A stretch of 64,000 bases of DNA, taken from the NCBI RefSeq assembly GCF_001189965.1, contig NZ_LFLU01000012.1, forward strand, positions 62,001 to 126,000. The letters run 5' to 3'. The notes below the pieces were generated by a model. That model was not told where the DNA came from. It searched no databases and worked only from the letters and a program-made list of their open reading frames with translations. The DNA comes from Herbaspirillum rhizosphaerae. GTDB taxonomy: Bacteria; Pseudomonadota; Gammaproteobacteria; Burkholderiales; Burkholderiaceae_D. Made by a program: the position numbers and the translations under genes. Within the stretch, counting starts at the first letter, position 1; every line of letters begins with the position of its first letter. Shown here one piece after another: positions 26,933 to 36,103 of this stretch.

Positions 26933-27028
26933 CGAAAGTCAGGACCCAGTGGCGTGTTCAGTAACGCTGGCATGAGCGTCACATCGAACGTCTTGACGAC
27001 ACTGGGTCCCAGCGTTCGCTGGGACGAC
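26933..27028. repeat. dispersed three-arm palindromic element, copy 2 (longer)
   Basis: The same outer GTCGTCC/GGGACGAC boundary, GAAA-loop hairpin and CCCAGC/GCTGGG hairpin as copy 1, but the middle arm carries an extra 17 bp (96 bp in total). The flanks AATAATGGC and GGCATTTATT extend the dyad a little further. It lies in the 260-bp gap between the acyl-CoA dehydrogenase start and the end of the indolepyruvate oxidoreductase gene. Confidence 0.8.
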
Positions 27029-27053
27029 GGCATTTATTGATTGAGGTCCTGTG

Positions 27054-30000
27054 TCATGCAGCCACCTGCGCCATATTGACCTTCTGCGCCAGACCACCCG
27101 GTGCACGATAGCGCGCCAGCAATTCTTCCTGCTTGCCGCGTGCCTGCGCGAGCGCCTTGTCCTTGACGTGACCGTAGCCGCGGATCTGCTCCGGCAGCTG
27201 TGCGATCTCGACCGCCAGCGCCAGCTTGTCCGCGCTCAGGCCGTCCAGCAACGACGTCACCGTCGCACGATACTCTGCGATCAGACTACGCTCGGTCTTG
27301 CGCTCCTCGGTGTAACCGAAGATGTCGAACGCGCCGCCGCGCAAGCCCTTGAACTTCGCCAGCAGCCTGAACGCCGTCATCATCCATGCACCGTACTTCG
27401 CCTTGACCAGACGGCCTTGCGCATCCTTCTTCGAGAACATCGGCGGCGCCAGGTTGAAGCTCAGCGAGAAGTCGCCTTCGAACTGCTGCTTCAGCTGTTC
27501 CATGAAACGGCCGTCGGTGTACAGGCGCGCGACTTCGTATTCGTCCTTGTAGGCCATCAGCTTGGACAGATTGCGTGCGACCGCCATCGTCAGTTTGTCG
27601 CCGAGATTCAGCGCAGCTTCCTTCTCGCGCACCTGCTCCACAAAACCTGCAAACGATTCGGCATAAGCCGCATCCTGGTAGTCGGTCAGGAAAGCGACGC
27701 GGCGCTTGATCAGCTTGTCCAGCGTTTCCGGCATACGGATCACCACCGGTTGCGCCGGTACGGCGATGCGTTCGACCCGCGCCAGGTCGACGGCGGCGCG
27801 GCGGCCCCACAGGAAACTGGTCTTGTTGGACTCGATGGCGACGCCGTTCATTTCGATGGCGCGCAGCAAGGCGGCCTCGCTCAACGGCAGCTCACCGCGC
27901 TGATAGGCATAGCCGAGCATGAACAGGTTGGTCGCAATCGAATCGCCCATCAAGGCCGTCGCCAGACGTGTCGCATCGATGAAATCGGCCTGGTTGTCGA
28001 CCGATTCCTGAATCAGCGCCTTGACGTCTTCAAACGGGAATTGCCAGTCAGGATTTTTCGCAAACTGTCCCGGCGGTTGCTGATGCACGTTGACGACCGC
28101 ACGCGTGCGGCCCGGACGCATCTTGGAAATGGCGTCGTGCGAACCGGCAGTCAGCATATCGCAACCGAGGATCAGGTCGGCTTCGCCGGTGGCGATGCGC
28201 TGGGCGCGGATGGCTTGCGGCGTACGCGCGATGCGCACGTGCGAGGTGACCGAACCGTTCTTTTGCGACATGCCGGTCATGTCCAGCACCGACGCGCCCT
28301 TGCCTTCCAGATGCGCAGCCATGCCCATCAGCGCGCCGATGGTGATGACGCCGGTGCCGCCGATGCCGTTGATGAGGATGTTGAACGGCGTGTCGCAGGA
28401 TGGGATGCTCGGTTCCGGCAACATGCCGAAATCGTCTGCGCTATCTTTCTTGATGACGCCGGTTTTGGATTTCTTCAGCTTGCCGCCGCTGACGGTGACA
28501 AAGCTCGGGCAGAAACCTTTGACGCAGGAGTAATCCTTGTTGCACGAGGATTGATCGATGGCGCGCTTGCGGCCGAACTCGGTTTCCAACGGCAAAATCG
28601 ACGTGCAGTTCGATTGCACGCCGCAGTCGCCACAGCCTTCGCAGACCGCTTCGTTGATGAACAGCCGCTGGTCGGGGTCGGGATATTCGCCTTTTTTGCG
28701 GCGGCGACGCTTCTCGGCGGCGCAAGTCTGGTCGTAGATGATCACGGTCACGCCGGGCAGTTCGCGCAGTTCGCGCTGCACGGTATCCATGTCCTTGCGG
28801 TCGTGGATGGTCGCCAGCGCCGGCAAGTTGGAACGATCGGCGTAGCGGCTGATGTCTTCGCTCACCAGCGCGATGCGCTTGATGCCTTCGGCTGCCATCT
28901 GCTGCGCAATCATCGGCACCGAGGTCGTGCCGTCAACCGGCTGGCCGCCAGTCATGGCCACCGCATCGTTGTAGAGAATCTTGTAGGTCATGTTGACGTT
29001 GGCCGCCACCGCAGCGCGAATCGCCAGATAACCCGAATGGAAATAGGTGCCGTCGCCAAGGTTGGCGAACACGTGCGGCACCTGCGAAAACGGCGCCTGC
29101 CCGATCCACGGCCCGCCCTCGCCGCCCATATGCGTGGTCAGTTTGTTGAACTCGGGATAGATCGCCGTCGCCATCACGTGACAGCCGATGCCGGCCAGCG
29201 CAAAACTGCCCTCAGGCACCTTGGTTGAGGTGTTGTGCGGGCAACCCGAACAGTAATACGCCGGACGCGGCGGTGTGCTGACGGCCTTGTTGAGCACCGC
29301 ATCCTTGGCATCGAGGAAGGCCAACCGCGCCTTGATCAGGTCGCTGGTGTGGAAACGCGCAATGCGCGCCGCAATCACGCGCGCGATCTGCGCAACGGAA
29401 AAATCCGCCTTGGAGGTCAGCAGCCACTCGCCGCGCGGCGCCACCCATTCGCCCTTTTCATCGAACTTGCCGATCACGCGCGGACGCACGTCGTCGCGCC
29501 AGTTGTAGAGCTGCTCCTTAAGCTGGTACTCGACCATCTGGCGTTTTTCTTCGACCACCAGGATTTCGTCCAGACCTTGCGCGAATTCGCGCACGCCTTC
29601 CGGCTCCAGCGGCCACGGCATCGACACCTTGAACAGGCGCAGGCCGATCTCGGCGGCGAAGTCTTCATCGATGCCCAGTTCGCTCAGGGCTTCCAGCACA
29701 TCGAGATAAGACTTGCCCGAGGCGATGATGCCCAGCCGCGCCTTGGGGCTGTCGATCATCACGCGGTTGAGCTTGTTCGCGCGCGCGTAGGCCAGCGCGG
29801 CGTAGATCTTGTAATCCTGCATCAGCGCTTCCTGCTTGCGCGCCTGCACGCCCAGCGTGTCGGTCGACAAACGGGCATTGAGGCCGCCTTCGGGCATGAC
29901 GAAGTCGGCCGGGTATTTGATCTCGACGCGGAACGGATCGGCGTCTACCGACGCGCTCGATTCCACCGTATCGGCCAGCGCCTTGAAGCCGACCGTGCAG

Positions 30001-30713
30001 CCGGAAAAGCGCGACATCGCCCAGCCGTGCAGGCCGAGGTCGAGGTATTCCTGCACGTTGCAGGGATACAGCATCGGAATCATCGATGCCGAGAAAATGT
30101 GATCGGACTGATGCGGCAACGTCGACGAATACGCACCGTGATCGTCGCCCGCCACCAGCAGCACGCCGCCTTTGGCGGAAGTGCCGGCATGGTTCATGTG
30201 CTTGAGCACATCGCCGCAACGGTCCACGCCGGGGCCTTTGCCATACCACATGGCGAACACACCCTCGACCTTGGCCGGCCCGATCAGGTCGACCTGCTGC
30301 GTACCCCAGACGGCGGTGGCGGCCATGTCTTCATTGGTGCCGGGCTGGAACCTGACCTTGTGCGCTTCCAGATGCGGCTTGGCCTTCCACAAGGCCTCGT
30401 CGAGACCGCCCAGCGGCGAGCCGCGATATCCGGAAATGAAGCCTGCGGTACTGAGCCCGGCCTTCTGATCACGCAAATATTGCAATAAAGGCAAGCGCAC
30501 CAGCGCCTGGATGCCCGACAGGAAGATGGAACCGGAAGTGGCCGCATATTTGTCGTCCAGACTGACCGGCGCCAGTGCGGCTGCGGGAGAAGCAGGAGAA
30601 GCGGAAAAGGATGCTGCTGTGGGAGTATGAGTTGCTGGCTCCTGGACTGTCTGTCCTGCCACGTCTGGCAGGATCGACAATCCAGCAAGCCCGGCTGCCG
30701 AACGGGATTCCAT
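27054..30713 (-). CDS. indolepyruvate ferredoxin oxidoreductase, single-chain
   Basis: 1219 residues. ATG at 30711-30713 follows TTGGAGACAGAC (GGAG, 7 bp); an upstream TTG was rejected. The N-terminal part is the TPP-dependent alpha-type domain (SGYRGSPLGGLDEALWKAKPHL), with the pyrophosphate-binding NLGDGTYFHSGYLAIRAAV region near residue 560. Around residues 685-730 is a cysteine cluster (CEGCGDCGVQSNC, then SCNKDYSCVKGFC) of ferredoxin type. A gamma-type domain follows (INGIGGTGVITIGALMGMA). The enzyme decarboxylates aryl or branched 2-oxo acids to acyl-CoA. Natural fusions of this size are known in aerobic proteobacteria. The first 55 residues are Ala/Pro/Ser rich. Confidence 0.94.
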   Translation of the reverse strand: MESRSAAGLAGLSILPDVAGQTVQEPATHTPTAASFSASPASPAAALAPVSLDDKYAATSGSIFLSGIQALVRLPLLQYLRDQKAGLSTAGFISGYRGSPLGGLDEALWKAKPHLEAHKVRFQPGTNEDMAATAVWGTQQVDLIGPAKVEGVFAMWYGKGPGVDRCGDVLKHMNHAGTSAKGGVLLVAGDDHGAYSSTLPHQSDHIFSASMIPMLYPCNVQEYLDLGLHGWAMSRFSGCTVGFKALADTVESSASVDADPFRVEIKYPADFVMPEGGLNARLSTDTLGVQARKQEALMQDYKIYAALAYARANKLNRVMIDSPKARLGIIASGKSYLDVLEALSELGIDEDFAAEIGLRLFKVSMPWPLEPEGVREFAQGLDEILVVEEKRQMVEYQLKEQLYNWRDDVRPRVIGKFDEKGEWVAPRGEWLLTSKADFSVAQIARVIAARIARFHTSDLIKARLAFLDAKDAVLNKAVSTPPRPAYYCSGCPHNTSTKVPEGSFALAGIGCHVMATAIYPEFNKLTTHMGGEGGPWIGQAPFSQVPHVFANLGDGTYFHSGYLAIRAAVAANVNMTYKILYNDAVAMTGGQPVDGTTSVPMIAQQMAAEGIKRIALVSEDISRYADRSNLPALATIHDRKDMDTVQRELRELPGVTVIIYDQTCAAEKRRRRKKGEYPDPDQRLFINEAVCEGCGDCGVQSNCTSILPLETEFGRKRAIDQSSCNKDYSCVKGFCPSFVTVSGGKLKKSKTGVIKKDSADDFGMLPEPSIPSCDTPFNILINGIGGTGVITIGALMGMAAHLEGKGASVLDMTGMSQKNGSVTSHVRIARTPQAIRAQRIATGEADLILGCDMLTAGSHDAISKMRPGRTRAVVNVHQQPPGQFAKNPDWQFPFEDVKALIQESVDNQADFIDATRLATALMGDSIATNLFMLGYAYQRGELPLSEAALLRAIEMNGVAIESNKTSFLWGRRAAVDLARVERIAVPAQPVVIRMPETLDKLIKRRVAFLTDYQDAAYAESFAGFVEQVREKEAALNLGDKLTMAVARNLSKLMAYKDEYEVARLYTDGRFMEQLKQQFEGDFSLSFNLAPPMFSKKDAQGRLVKAKYGAWMMTAFRLLAKFKGLRGGAFDIFGYTEERKTERSLIAEYRATVTSLLDGLSADKLALAVEIAQLPEQIRGYGHVKDKALAQARGKQEELLARYRAPGGLAQKVNMAQVAA

Positions 30714-30888
30714 GTCTGTCTCCAAAATGTTTATTCAGATATCGCCTGCCGTTACCGCACCGGGTACGATGCGTTACTGCCAGACAAAATGACCGTGGTA
30801 GCGGTCTTCACAACAATCCGTTCACCGAAACTGCTGTGACTGAAGTCTATGCTTTTGGAAGAAGAACAAGGAAATACTGATTGAGGAT

Positions 30889-30915
30889 GGGGGTATAAGT
30901 TATAAATATACCCCC
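30889..30915. repeat. perfect 9-bp inverted repeat in a 338-bp intergenic gap
   Basis: GGGGGTATA (30889-30897) and TATACCCCC (30907-30915) are separated by the AT-rich 9-mer AGTTATAAA. The gap 30714-31051 contains no convincing gene. The dyad is 137 bp before the small membrane protein and lacks a T-run, so it looks like a protein-binding site rather than a terminator. The binding protein is unknown. Confidence 0.5.
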
Positions 30916-31051
30916 TGCGCCTTAGCCCCGTCGCCGGCGATCTCCCGGTAGCGCCTTGTCCTCAATAAATGGTAGGATCGCTGCGTTCGCCCGGCATGGC
31001 TGGCATGGCTGAATCGGTCGGCGTCTTCATCCAACACCAACAACATCATTC

Positions 31052-31207
31052 ATGAAACGAGTCATCACCAGCATCCTCATCGGCGTCGTGCTCTACTTCC
31101 TGCTGCCGTTCATCACCAAATTCATCCCGCAATACCGCCTGGCGGTCTGGTCGATCACGTCTGCCATCGTGGCGTTTGTGGTGTCGGCTGGGATGGACAA
31201 GGTCTGA
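31052..31207 (+). CDS. 51-residue membrane protein
   Basis: A short frame with two predicted membrane helices: residues about 4-24 (VITSILIGVVLYFLLPFIT) and about 30-47 (LAVWSITSAIVAFVVSAG), joined by a basic turn (KFIPQYR). It begins with a basic M-K-R and ends D-K-V. No enzyme motif is present. It ends 55 bp before the lipoprotein gene on the same strand and may belong to the same transcript. No strong ribosome site precedes it, but the pattern is clearly protein-like. Confidence 0.6.
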   Translation: MKRVITSILIGVVLYFLLPFITKFIPQYRLAVWSITSAIVAFVVSAGMDKV

Positions 31208-31262
31208 CGCTGTCCAGTCATTGCAACCATCCTGTCCTTACAACATTTTCTGGAGTGCAAGT

Positions 31263-31931
31263 ATGCGCCGCTACGGCATCTCTCTTTTCTTAGGCTTGGC
31301 GACGCTGCTGCTGGCCAGTTGTGCCACGACGATTCAAGCACCTCCGCCATTGAAAATTACCCAGGACGAAAAGGTTTACCTGAAAATCGTTCCGGCACCA
31401 AACGCCTTTGGCCTTGGCATGACTATGATCTCGCTCGGAGGGGCAGCTTTCGGTGCCGTCGATATGACGCCGAAATCGAAGTCTCCCGAGTTCCGGGAGA
31501 TTGCCGGTGAGAATCGCATACAGGCCTGGCAAAAACATCTACTGGATCAGATCATCGCAGACGCCGGAAAAAGCGGCCTCATCGTCATGGACGCTGCTGA
31601 ACTGAATGGACGTCCACTGCAAAAAAATGAACAGTTGATCACTCTGCGTAGTTTCGGGGCCCTGTATATTGCAAAGACCATCGCGCACAGCTACCAGCTA
31701 CGTGCCTTCGCGCTGATTGACTCATCGCAGGACGGTCCCCTTCCCGAGGGACAACGACGATATGCCCGAGATACCAGAGTCGTCCTTGAGAACGACAAAT
31801 ACGAGTTTGCCACGTCGGCCGCCGTGCTCCAGCAAAGTGATCTGGCAATGCAAGGTATCGACATTGTCATCGACATGTTTGCCAGGCACGTCGCCCAGCA
31901 ACTGCTTGCCGCAAGAGACAGCGGCAAATAA
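31263..31931 (+). CDS. lipoprotein of unknown function
   Basis: 222 residues. ATG at 31263 begins a signal peptide ending in the lipobox LLASC, so C20 would be lipidated and the protein anchored in the envelope. CTGGAG lies before the start. The body is a soluble alpha/beta-looking domain of about 200 residues (ITQDEKVYLKIVPAPNAFGLG, with IDIVIDMFARHVAQQLLAARD at the end). No family is recognised. It is followed after 49 bp by a small monooxygenase-like gene. Confidence 0.8.
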   Translation: MRRYGISLFLGLATLLLASCATTIQAPPPLKITQDEKVYLKIVPAPNAFGLGMTMISLGGAAFGAVDMTPKSKSPEFREIAGENRIQAWQKHLLDQIIADAGKSGLIVMDAAELNGRPLQKNEQLITLRSFGALYIAKTIAHSYQLRAFALIDSSQDGPLPEGQRRYARDTRVVLENDKYEFATSAAVLQQSDLAMQGIDIVIDMFARHVAQQLLAARDSGK

Positions 31932-31980
31932 ACGAACAGTCCGTTTACAAGACTGCGCGTCTTTTCGATCAGGATTTCAA

Positions 31981-32316
31981 ATGATCAATCCACTTTTTGC
32001 AAAACTTCCACCGCCGCCGTATTACTCCGTCATTTTTTCATCGCAACGCACCGAAGGCGACAATGACTACGGACAGATGGCTGATCGCATGGTTGAGCTG
32101 GCCTCGGAGCAACCCGGCTATCTCGGCGTGGAAAGCGCCCGCGGAGACGACGGCTTCGGCATCACCGTCTCCTACTGGAGCAGCATGGAAGCCATCGCCG
32201 CATGGAAGGCGGTGGCGGAACACAGGATTGCGCAGGAGACCGGGAAAGCGCGCTGGTACGAACACTATGAAGTACGCATTGCTCGGGTAGAGCGCGCATA
32301 CGCAAAGCGGCCCTGA
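31981..32316 (+). CDS. antibiotic biosynthesis monooxygenase (ABM) family protein
   Basis: 111 residues. The dimeric ferredoxin-like ABM fold is indicated by YYSVIFSSQRTEGDNDYGQM, the middle QPGYLGVESARGDDGFGITVSYW, and the closing ARWYEHYEVRIARVERAY. This matches the bacterial YqjZ-like subgroup with an SSMEAIAAWK segment. Members degrade heme or act on small aromatic/quinone compounds, although many have no proven reaction. An ATG directly at 31981 follows TCAGGATTTCAA (AGGA). It may form an operon with the lipoprotein. Confidence 0.88.
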   Translation: MINPLFAKLPPPPYYSVIFSSQRTEGDNDYGQMADRMVELASEQPGYLGVESARGDDGFGITVSYWSSMEAIAAWKAVAEHRIAQETGKARWYEHYEVRIARVERAYAKRP

Positions 32317-32420
32317 TCGAAAGCATCACGTCCTGATCGCCTCATCAGGCTCTGACTCTCGCATTCTTACCCGATCATCAATATCGACGATTCAGTTGAA
32401 TCGTCAATTCAAACATCTGC

Positions 32421-33365
32421 ATGCCCGAGGCAACCTACAACACCGCCACCTACTGGCAGCAGTACCAGCCCTTCTTCCCTGAGGAAGCGCGTGTCTCCTA
32501 CAACAACGCTCCCGCCGAAGAATGGTTTGCCTGGAGCGGCTCTGCCATCCACCTCGATCGCTTTGCATCGCCCGCAGCGCCGCTGACCGTCATCGTGGTG
32601 CATGGCGGTGGCGGCTACGGGCGCATGTTCGCGCCGCTGGGCCGTCTGCTGCATGAGGCCGGTTACGAAGTCCTTGCACCGGATTTGCCCGGCTATGGCT
32701 TGAGCAAGGCCGATGCGTCGATGATCAGCTACCAAGCATGGATCGAGGTTCTCTGCGATCTCGCGAAAGCCGAATATCGCCGCAATGGAAAACGCATCGT
32801 GTTTTTCGGCGGCAGCCTGGGCGGCTATCTGGCGTATCTGTGCGCGGCGCGTCTGGGCAAAGAGATGGTTGCCGGCGTCATCGCCACCACGCTGGCCGAT
32901 CCGCGTTCGCCGCTGGTGCGGCGGCAGTTTGCGGGCAATGCGCTGGTGCTGCATGGGATGATGCCTTTGATGCCCTGGTGCGCGGCCCTGTTCGGTAAGA
33001 TCAGGTTGCCCGTGAAGTGGTTTACCAAGATGCACGCCATGTCGAACGATCCGGCGCTGAACCGGCTGGTTGCCAACGATCCGTTTGGCGGCGGCGTATG
33101 CGTTCCGATCAGCTTCATGCACTCGATCTTCACCGTGCGCCCGGACATCGAGCCGGAAGACTTCGACCTCTGTCCGGTGTTGCTAGCGCATCCGGCCGAT
33201 GATCGCTGGACCGGCATCGCGTCGAGTCGTCCATTTTTTGATCGGATCAAGGGCGAGAAGACTTTGGTCATGCTGGAAAACTGCGGACACTTTCCCGTGG
33301 AAGAACCCGGCATCACGCAACTTCGGCTGGCGGCGCTGGCGTTTCTGTCGAAAATCGCGGGATGA
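32421..33365 (+). CDS. alpha/beta hydrolase
   Basis: 314 residues. The oxyanion region reads TVIVVHGGGGYGRMFAPLG and the nucleophile elbow is VFFGGSLGGYLAYL (G-G-S-L-G). An aspartate in LAHPADDRWTG and the histidine in LENCGHFPVEEPG complete a triad. There is no signal peptide. The family (serine aminopeptidase S33/lysophospholipase-like) is broad, so the substrate is open. A small helical lid region lies at about 175-230. The gene stands alone, and a 436-bp gap follows it. Confidence 0.89.
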   Translation: MPEATYNTATYWQQYQPFFPEEARVSYNNAPAEEWFAWSGSAIHLDRFASPAAPLTVIVVHGGGGYGRMFAPLGRLLHEAGYEVLAPDLPGYGLSKADASMISYQAWIEVLCDLAKAEYRRNGKRIVFFGGSLGGYLAYLCAARLGKEMVAGVIATTLADPRSPLVRRQFAGNALVLHGMMPLMPWCAALFGKIRLPVKWFTKMHAMSNDPALNRLVANDPFGGGVCVPISFMHSIFTVRPDIEPEDFDLCPVLLAHPADDRWTGIASSRPFFDRIKGEKTLVMLENCGHFPVEEPGITQLRLAALAFLSKIAG

Positions 33366-33519
33366 CGCGCGCGGATTATTTCTCTACAGCTCATATTGCA
33401 ACAGCAAAGCGCATCTCCTTCCGCACGGGATGATGCGCCCGCTTTCACGAAGCGAGCAGCACGACGGCCTCGCATTTCATGCGTCAAAACCAGATATCGG
33501 CGCTCGCAAAACGCATGCG

Positions 33520-33533
33520 TGTTAGCGCTAACA
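33520..33533. promoter_or_regulatory. 14-bp perfect palindrome, LacI-family-type operator
   Basis: TGTTAGCGCTAACA is a perfect palindrome with the central CG that marks LacI/GalR-family operators. It lies 269 bp before the Tat-exported dehydrogenase subunit, in the 436-bp gap 33366-33801, in which no other gene is convincing. The short frames present there lack ribosome sites. The presumed repressor is not in the window. Confidence 0.55.
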
Positions 33534-33801
33534 TTGTTATCATTGAGGCTCGTCGTTCCCGGATTTTTATTCTTTCTGCGACAGGATTTCATCGGTCCCG
33601 GCAGGAAGACGCTGCAAAGAATCACGTTTTTGCATTGCCAGGACTGTTTTTCAGCGCTGCGCGGATCGCGCCCGTGTCATCATGCATTTGTATTGATTGT
33701 CATGAACTACTGATCCGCCAGACGTTCTCACGCTTTCAACAAGCCACCGCAGGAGTTTGCACAATGCGCCAGGTCACCATACCCAGCATCGAGGTCGCTT
33801 C

Positions 33802-34452
33802 ATGAAGCCACCCGTCCCCGCTCCCAAGAAAGCTCCAGGCTTCAAACTCACCGGCGGCATCAGCCGGCGCCACATGCTCATCGGACTGGCCGCATTGGTC
33901 GCCGAAGCCGGCTTCTGGAGCAACCCGCTGTTCAGCAATGCCCAGACCGCTCCTGTCCCCACCGCACCGCCGCAACCAAGTCCCGAAGCAACTGCCTTCC
34001 TGAGTTTCTCCAAACGCATCACCGGCCATGCCGATCTCAAGCTCGAGACCGCCAGCCGGATGGAAGCCGCGATGCGCAAGACCTATCCCGATTTTGCTGC
34101 ACAGTCGCCCAAGCTGGCCGCGCTGCTGCAGAACGAGCAGGATCCGAAAGCCTTGCTGGCGGCAGCCACCGACGCCGGTCTACGCGAGCTGACGCTGGCG
34201 ATTGTCGCTGCCTGGTACACCGGCACCATCGGCAAAGGCCAGCAGGCGATTGTCGTCTCGTACGCCGAAGCCCTGATGTACCAGCCTGTCGCCGACGGCC
34301 AGACCGTGCCGACCTATTGCAACTACGGTCCGCTGTGGTGGACCAAGGCGCCGCCGGAGATTCGCGTGTCCGCGCCCGTCGAACCTGCTGCGGCCCCCGT
34401 GCCTGCCCCTGCCACCACCGGCACTCCCGAACCTAAAGCAAAAATACTATGA
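33802..34452 (+). CDS. dehydrogenase small (gamma) subunit, Tat-exported
   Basis: 216 residues. ATG at 33802 follows GAGG by 7-8 bp. A twin-arginine signal is present (SRRHMLIGLAALVAEAGF). The mature part (ITGHADLKLETASRMEAAM, AIVAAWYTGTIGKGQQAIVV, YCNYGPLWWTKAPP) matches the small subunit of membrane-bound gluconate 2-dehydrogenase/sorbitol dehydrogenase-type complexes, which carries the flavin subunit through the Tat system. A Pro/Ala-rich C-terminus precedes the stop, which overlaps the next ATG by 4 bp. Confidence 0.9.
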   Translation: MKPPVPAPKKAPGFKLTGGISRRHMLIGLAALVAEAGFWSNPLFSNAQTAPVPTAPPQPSPEATAFLSFSKRITGHADLKLETASRMEAAMRKTYPDFAAQSPKLAALLQNEQDPKALLAAATDAGLRELTLAIVAAWYTGTIGKGQQAIVVSYAEALMYQPVADGQTVPTYCNYGPLWWTKAPPEIRVSAPVEPAAAPVPAPATTGTPEPKAKIL

Positions 34453-36101
34453 AACTCCCTATCTTTAGCGCCGAGGGCGATGCCACGGCCGATGTCGTGA
34501 TCGTCGGTTCCGGCGTGGTCGGCGCCATGATTGCCGATCAACTCGTAAGCCAGGGTTACTCGGTCCTGATGCTGGAAGCCGGCTTGCGCATCGAACGCGC
34601 GCAAGCCGTCGAGAACTGGCGCAACATGCCGTTCGAAAGCCGCGTCGGCTCCGACTTCCAGGGCTTGTATCCGCAGGCGCCCAATGCGCCGGCGCCGCTG
34701 TACTTCCCGAAGAACAATTACATCGCGCTGTCCGGCCCCGACGGCAACGGCTTCCAGCAAGGCTATCTGCGTACGGTCGGCGGCACCACCTGGCACTGGG
34801 CGGCGTCCTGCTGGCGCCACTTGCCGGTGGACCTCAAGATGAAATCGACCTATGGCGTCGGCCGCGACTGGCCGATTTCCTATGAAGAGCTGGAGCCGTA
34901 CTACTGCCGCGCCGAAGAAGAAATGGGCGTGGCCGGACCGAACGATGCGAGCATGCAATCGCCCAGCGAGCGCAGCAAACCGTATCCGATGGACATGGTG
35001 CCGTGGGGTTACGGCGACAAGCGTTTTGCCGAAGTGGTCAATGCCCACGGCTACAACTCGGTGCCGATTCCGCAGGGACGCAGCACGCGGCCGTGGCAAG
35101 GCCGCCCGACCTGCTGCGGCAACAACAATTGCCAGCCGATCTGCCCGATCGGCGCGATGTACAACGGCATCCACCACGTCCAGCGCGCCGAGATGAAAGG
35201 CGCCAAGGTGCTGGCTGAAGCCGTTGTCTACAAAGTCGACACCGATCAGAACAACCGCATCACCGCCGCCTACTGGTACGACGCCGGCAAGCAATCGCAC
35301 AAGGCGACGGCGCGTGCTTTCGTGTTCGCCTGCAACGGTATCGAAACGCCGCGCCTGTTGTTGCTGGCCGCGAATGCCGCCAACCCGAACGGCCTCGCCA
35401 ACTCGTCGGATCAGGTCGGCCGCAACATGATGGATCACTCTGGCTTCCACTGCACCTTCCTCGCCAATGAGCCGATCTGGACCGGTCGCGGCCCGGCGCA
35501 AAGCAGTTGCCTGGTCGGCCCGCGCGATGGCGCGTTCCGCTCCGAGTATTCGTCCAACAAGATGATCCTCAACAACATCACGCGCGTCGGTCCCGCCACG
35601 CAACAAGCGTTGAAACTGGGTCTGGTCGGCCAGGAACTCGACGATGAAATCCGCCGCCGCGCCGCCTTCGGCGTTGACCTGTCGATCAGCCTGGAACCGC
35701 TGCCGGAAGCCAACAATCGCCTGACCCTGAGCAAGACCCGCAAGGACCCGCTGGGCCTGGCCTGCCCGGACATCTATTACGACGTCGGCGAATATGTGCG
35801 CAAAGGCGCCGAAGCGGCGCACAAGCAACTGGAGCATATCGGCCAGTTGTTCGGCGCGGTGGAGTTCAACATCACCACCAGCCTCAACGCCAATAATCAC
35901 GTGATGGGCGGCGTCATCATGGGCAGCGATCCCAAGGACTCGGTGGTCAACGGCAATTGCCGCGCCCACGATCACGCCAACCTGTGGCTGCCGGGCGGCG
36001 GTGCGATGCCGTCGGCCAGCGTGGTCAACAGCACGCTGAGCATGGCGGCGCTGGGCTTGCGCGCTGCCGACGACATCAGCAAAACACTGGCGAAGGGATG
36101 A
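34449..36101 (+). CDS. GMC-family flavin dehydrogenase large subunit
   Basis: 550 residues. The FAD-binding dinucleotide motif DVVIVGSGVVGAMIADQLVSQG (G-x-G-x-x-G) is close to the N-terminus, followed by GGTTWHWAASCW. The GMC C-terminal domain holds the conserved SLNANNHVMGG and the histidine-asparagine pair region (AHDHANLWLPGGGAMPSASVVNS). A C-rich segment (TCCGNNNCQPICPIGAMY) is the known [3Fe-4S] or cluster-like motif of this dehydrogenase class. It oxidises a sugar, sugar acid or alcohol and passes electrons to the following cytochrome c. The start overlaps the gamma-subunit stop (ATGA). Confidence 0.93.
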   Translation: MKLPIFSAEGDATADVVIVGSGVVGAMIADQLVSQGYSVLMLEAGLRIERAQAVENWRNMPFESRVGSDFQGLYPQAPNAPAPLYFPKNNYIALSGPDGNGFQQGYLRTVGGTTWHWAASCWRHLPVDLKMKSTYGVGRDWPISYEELEPYYCRAEEEMGVAGPNDASMQSPSERSKPYPMDMVPWGYGDKRFAEVVNAHGYNSVPIPQGRSTRPWQGRPTCCGNNNCQPICPIGAMYNGIHHVQRAEMKGAKVLAEAVVYKVDTDQNNRITAAYWYDAGKQSHKATARAFVFACNGIETPRLLLLAANAANPNGLANSSDQVGRNMMDHSGFHCTFLANEPIWTGRGPAQSSCLVGPRDGAFRSEYSSNKMILNNITRVGPATQQALKLGLVGQELDDEIRRRAAFGVDLSISLEPLPEANNRLTLSKTRKDPLGLACPDIYYDVGEYVRKGAEAAHKQLEHIGQLFGAVEFNITTSLNANNHVMGGVIMGSDPKDSVVNGNCRAHDHANLWLPGGGAMPSASVVNSTLSMAALGLRAADDISKTLAKG

Positions 36102-36103
36102 TC

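Noticed and set aside
27051..29228. 725-codon plus-strand frame opposite the indolepyruvate oxidoreductase
   Set aside because: Antisense shadow; Arg/His/Gln rich with no domain pattern.
33396..33801. Short plus-strand frames in the gap before the Tat subunit
   Set aside because: No ribosome sites, no protein-like pattern, and they overlap the LacI-type palindrome; treated as intergenic.
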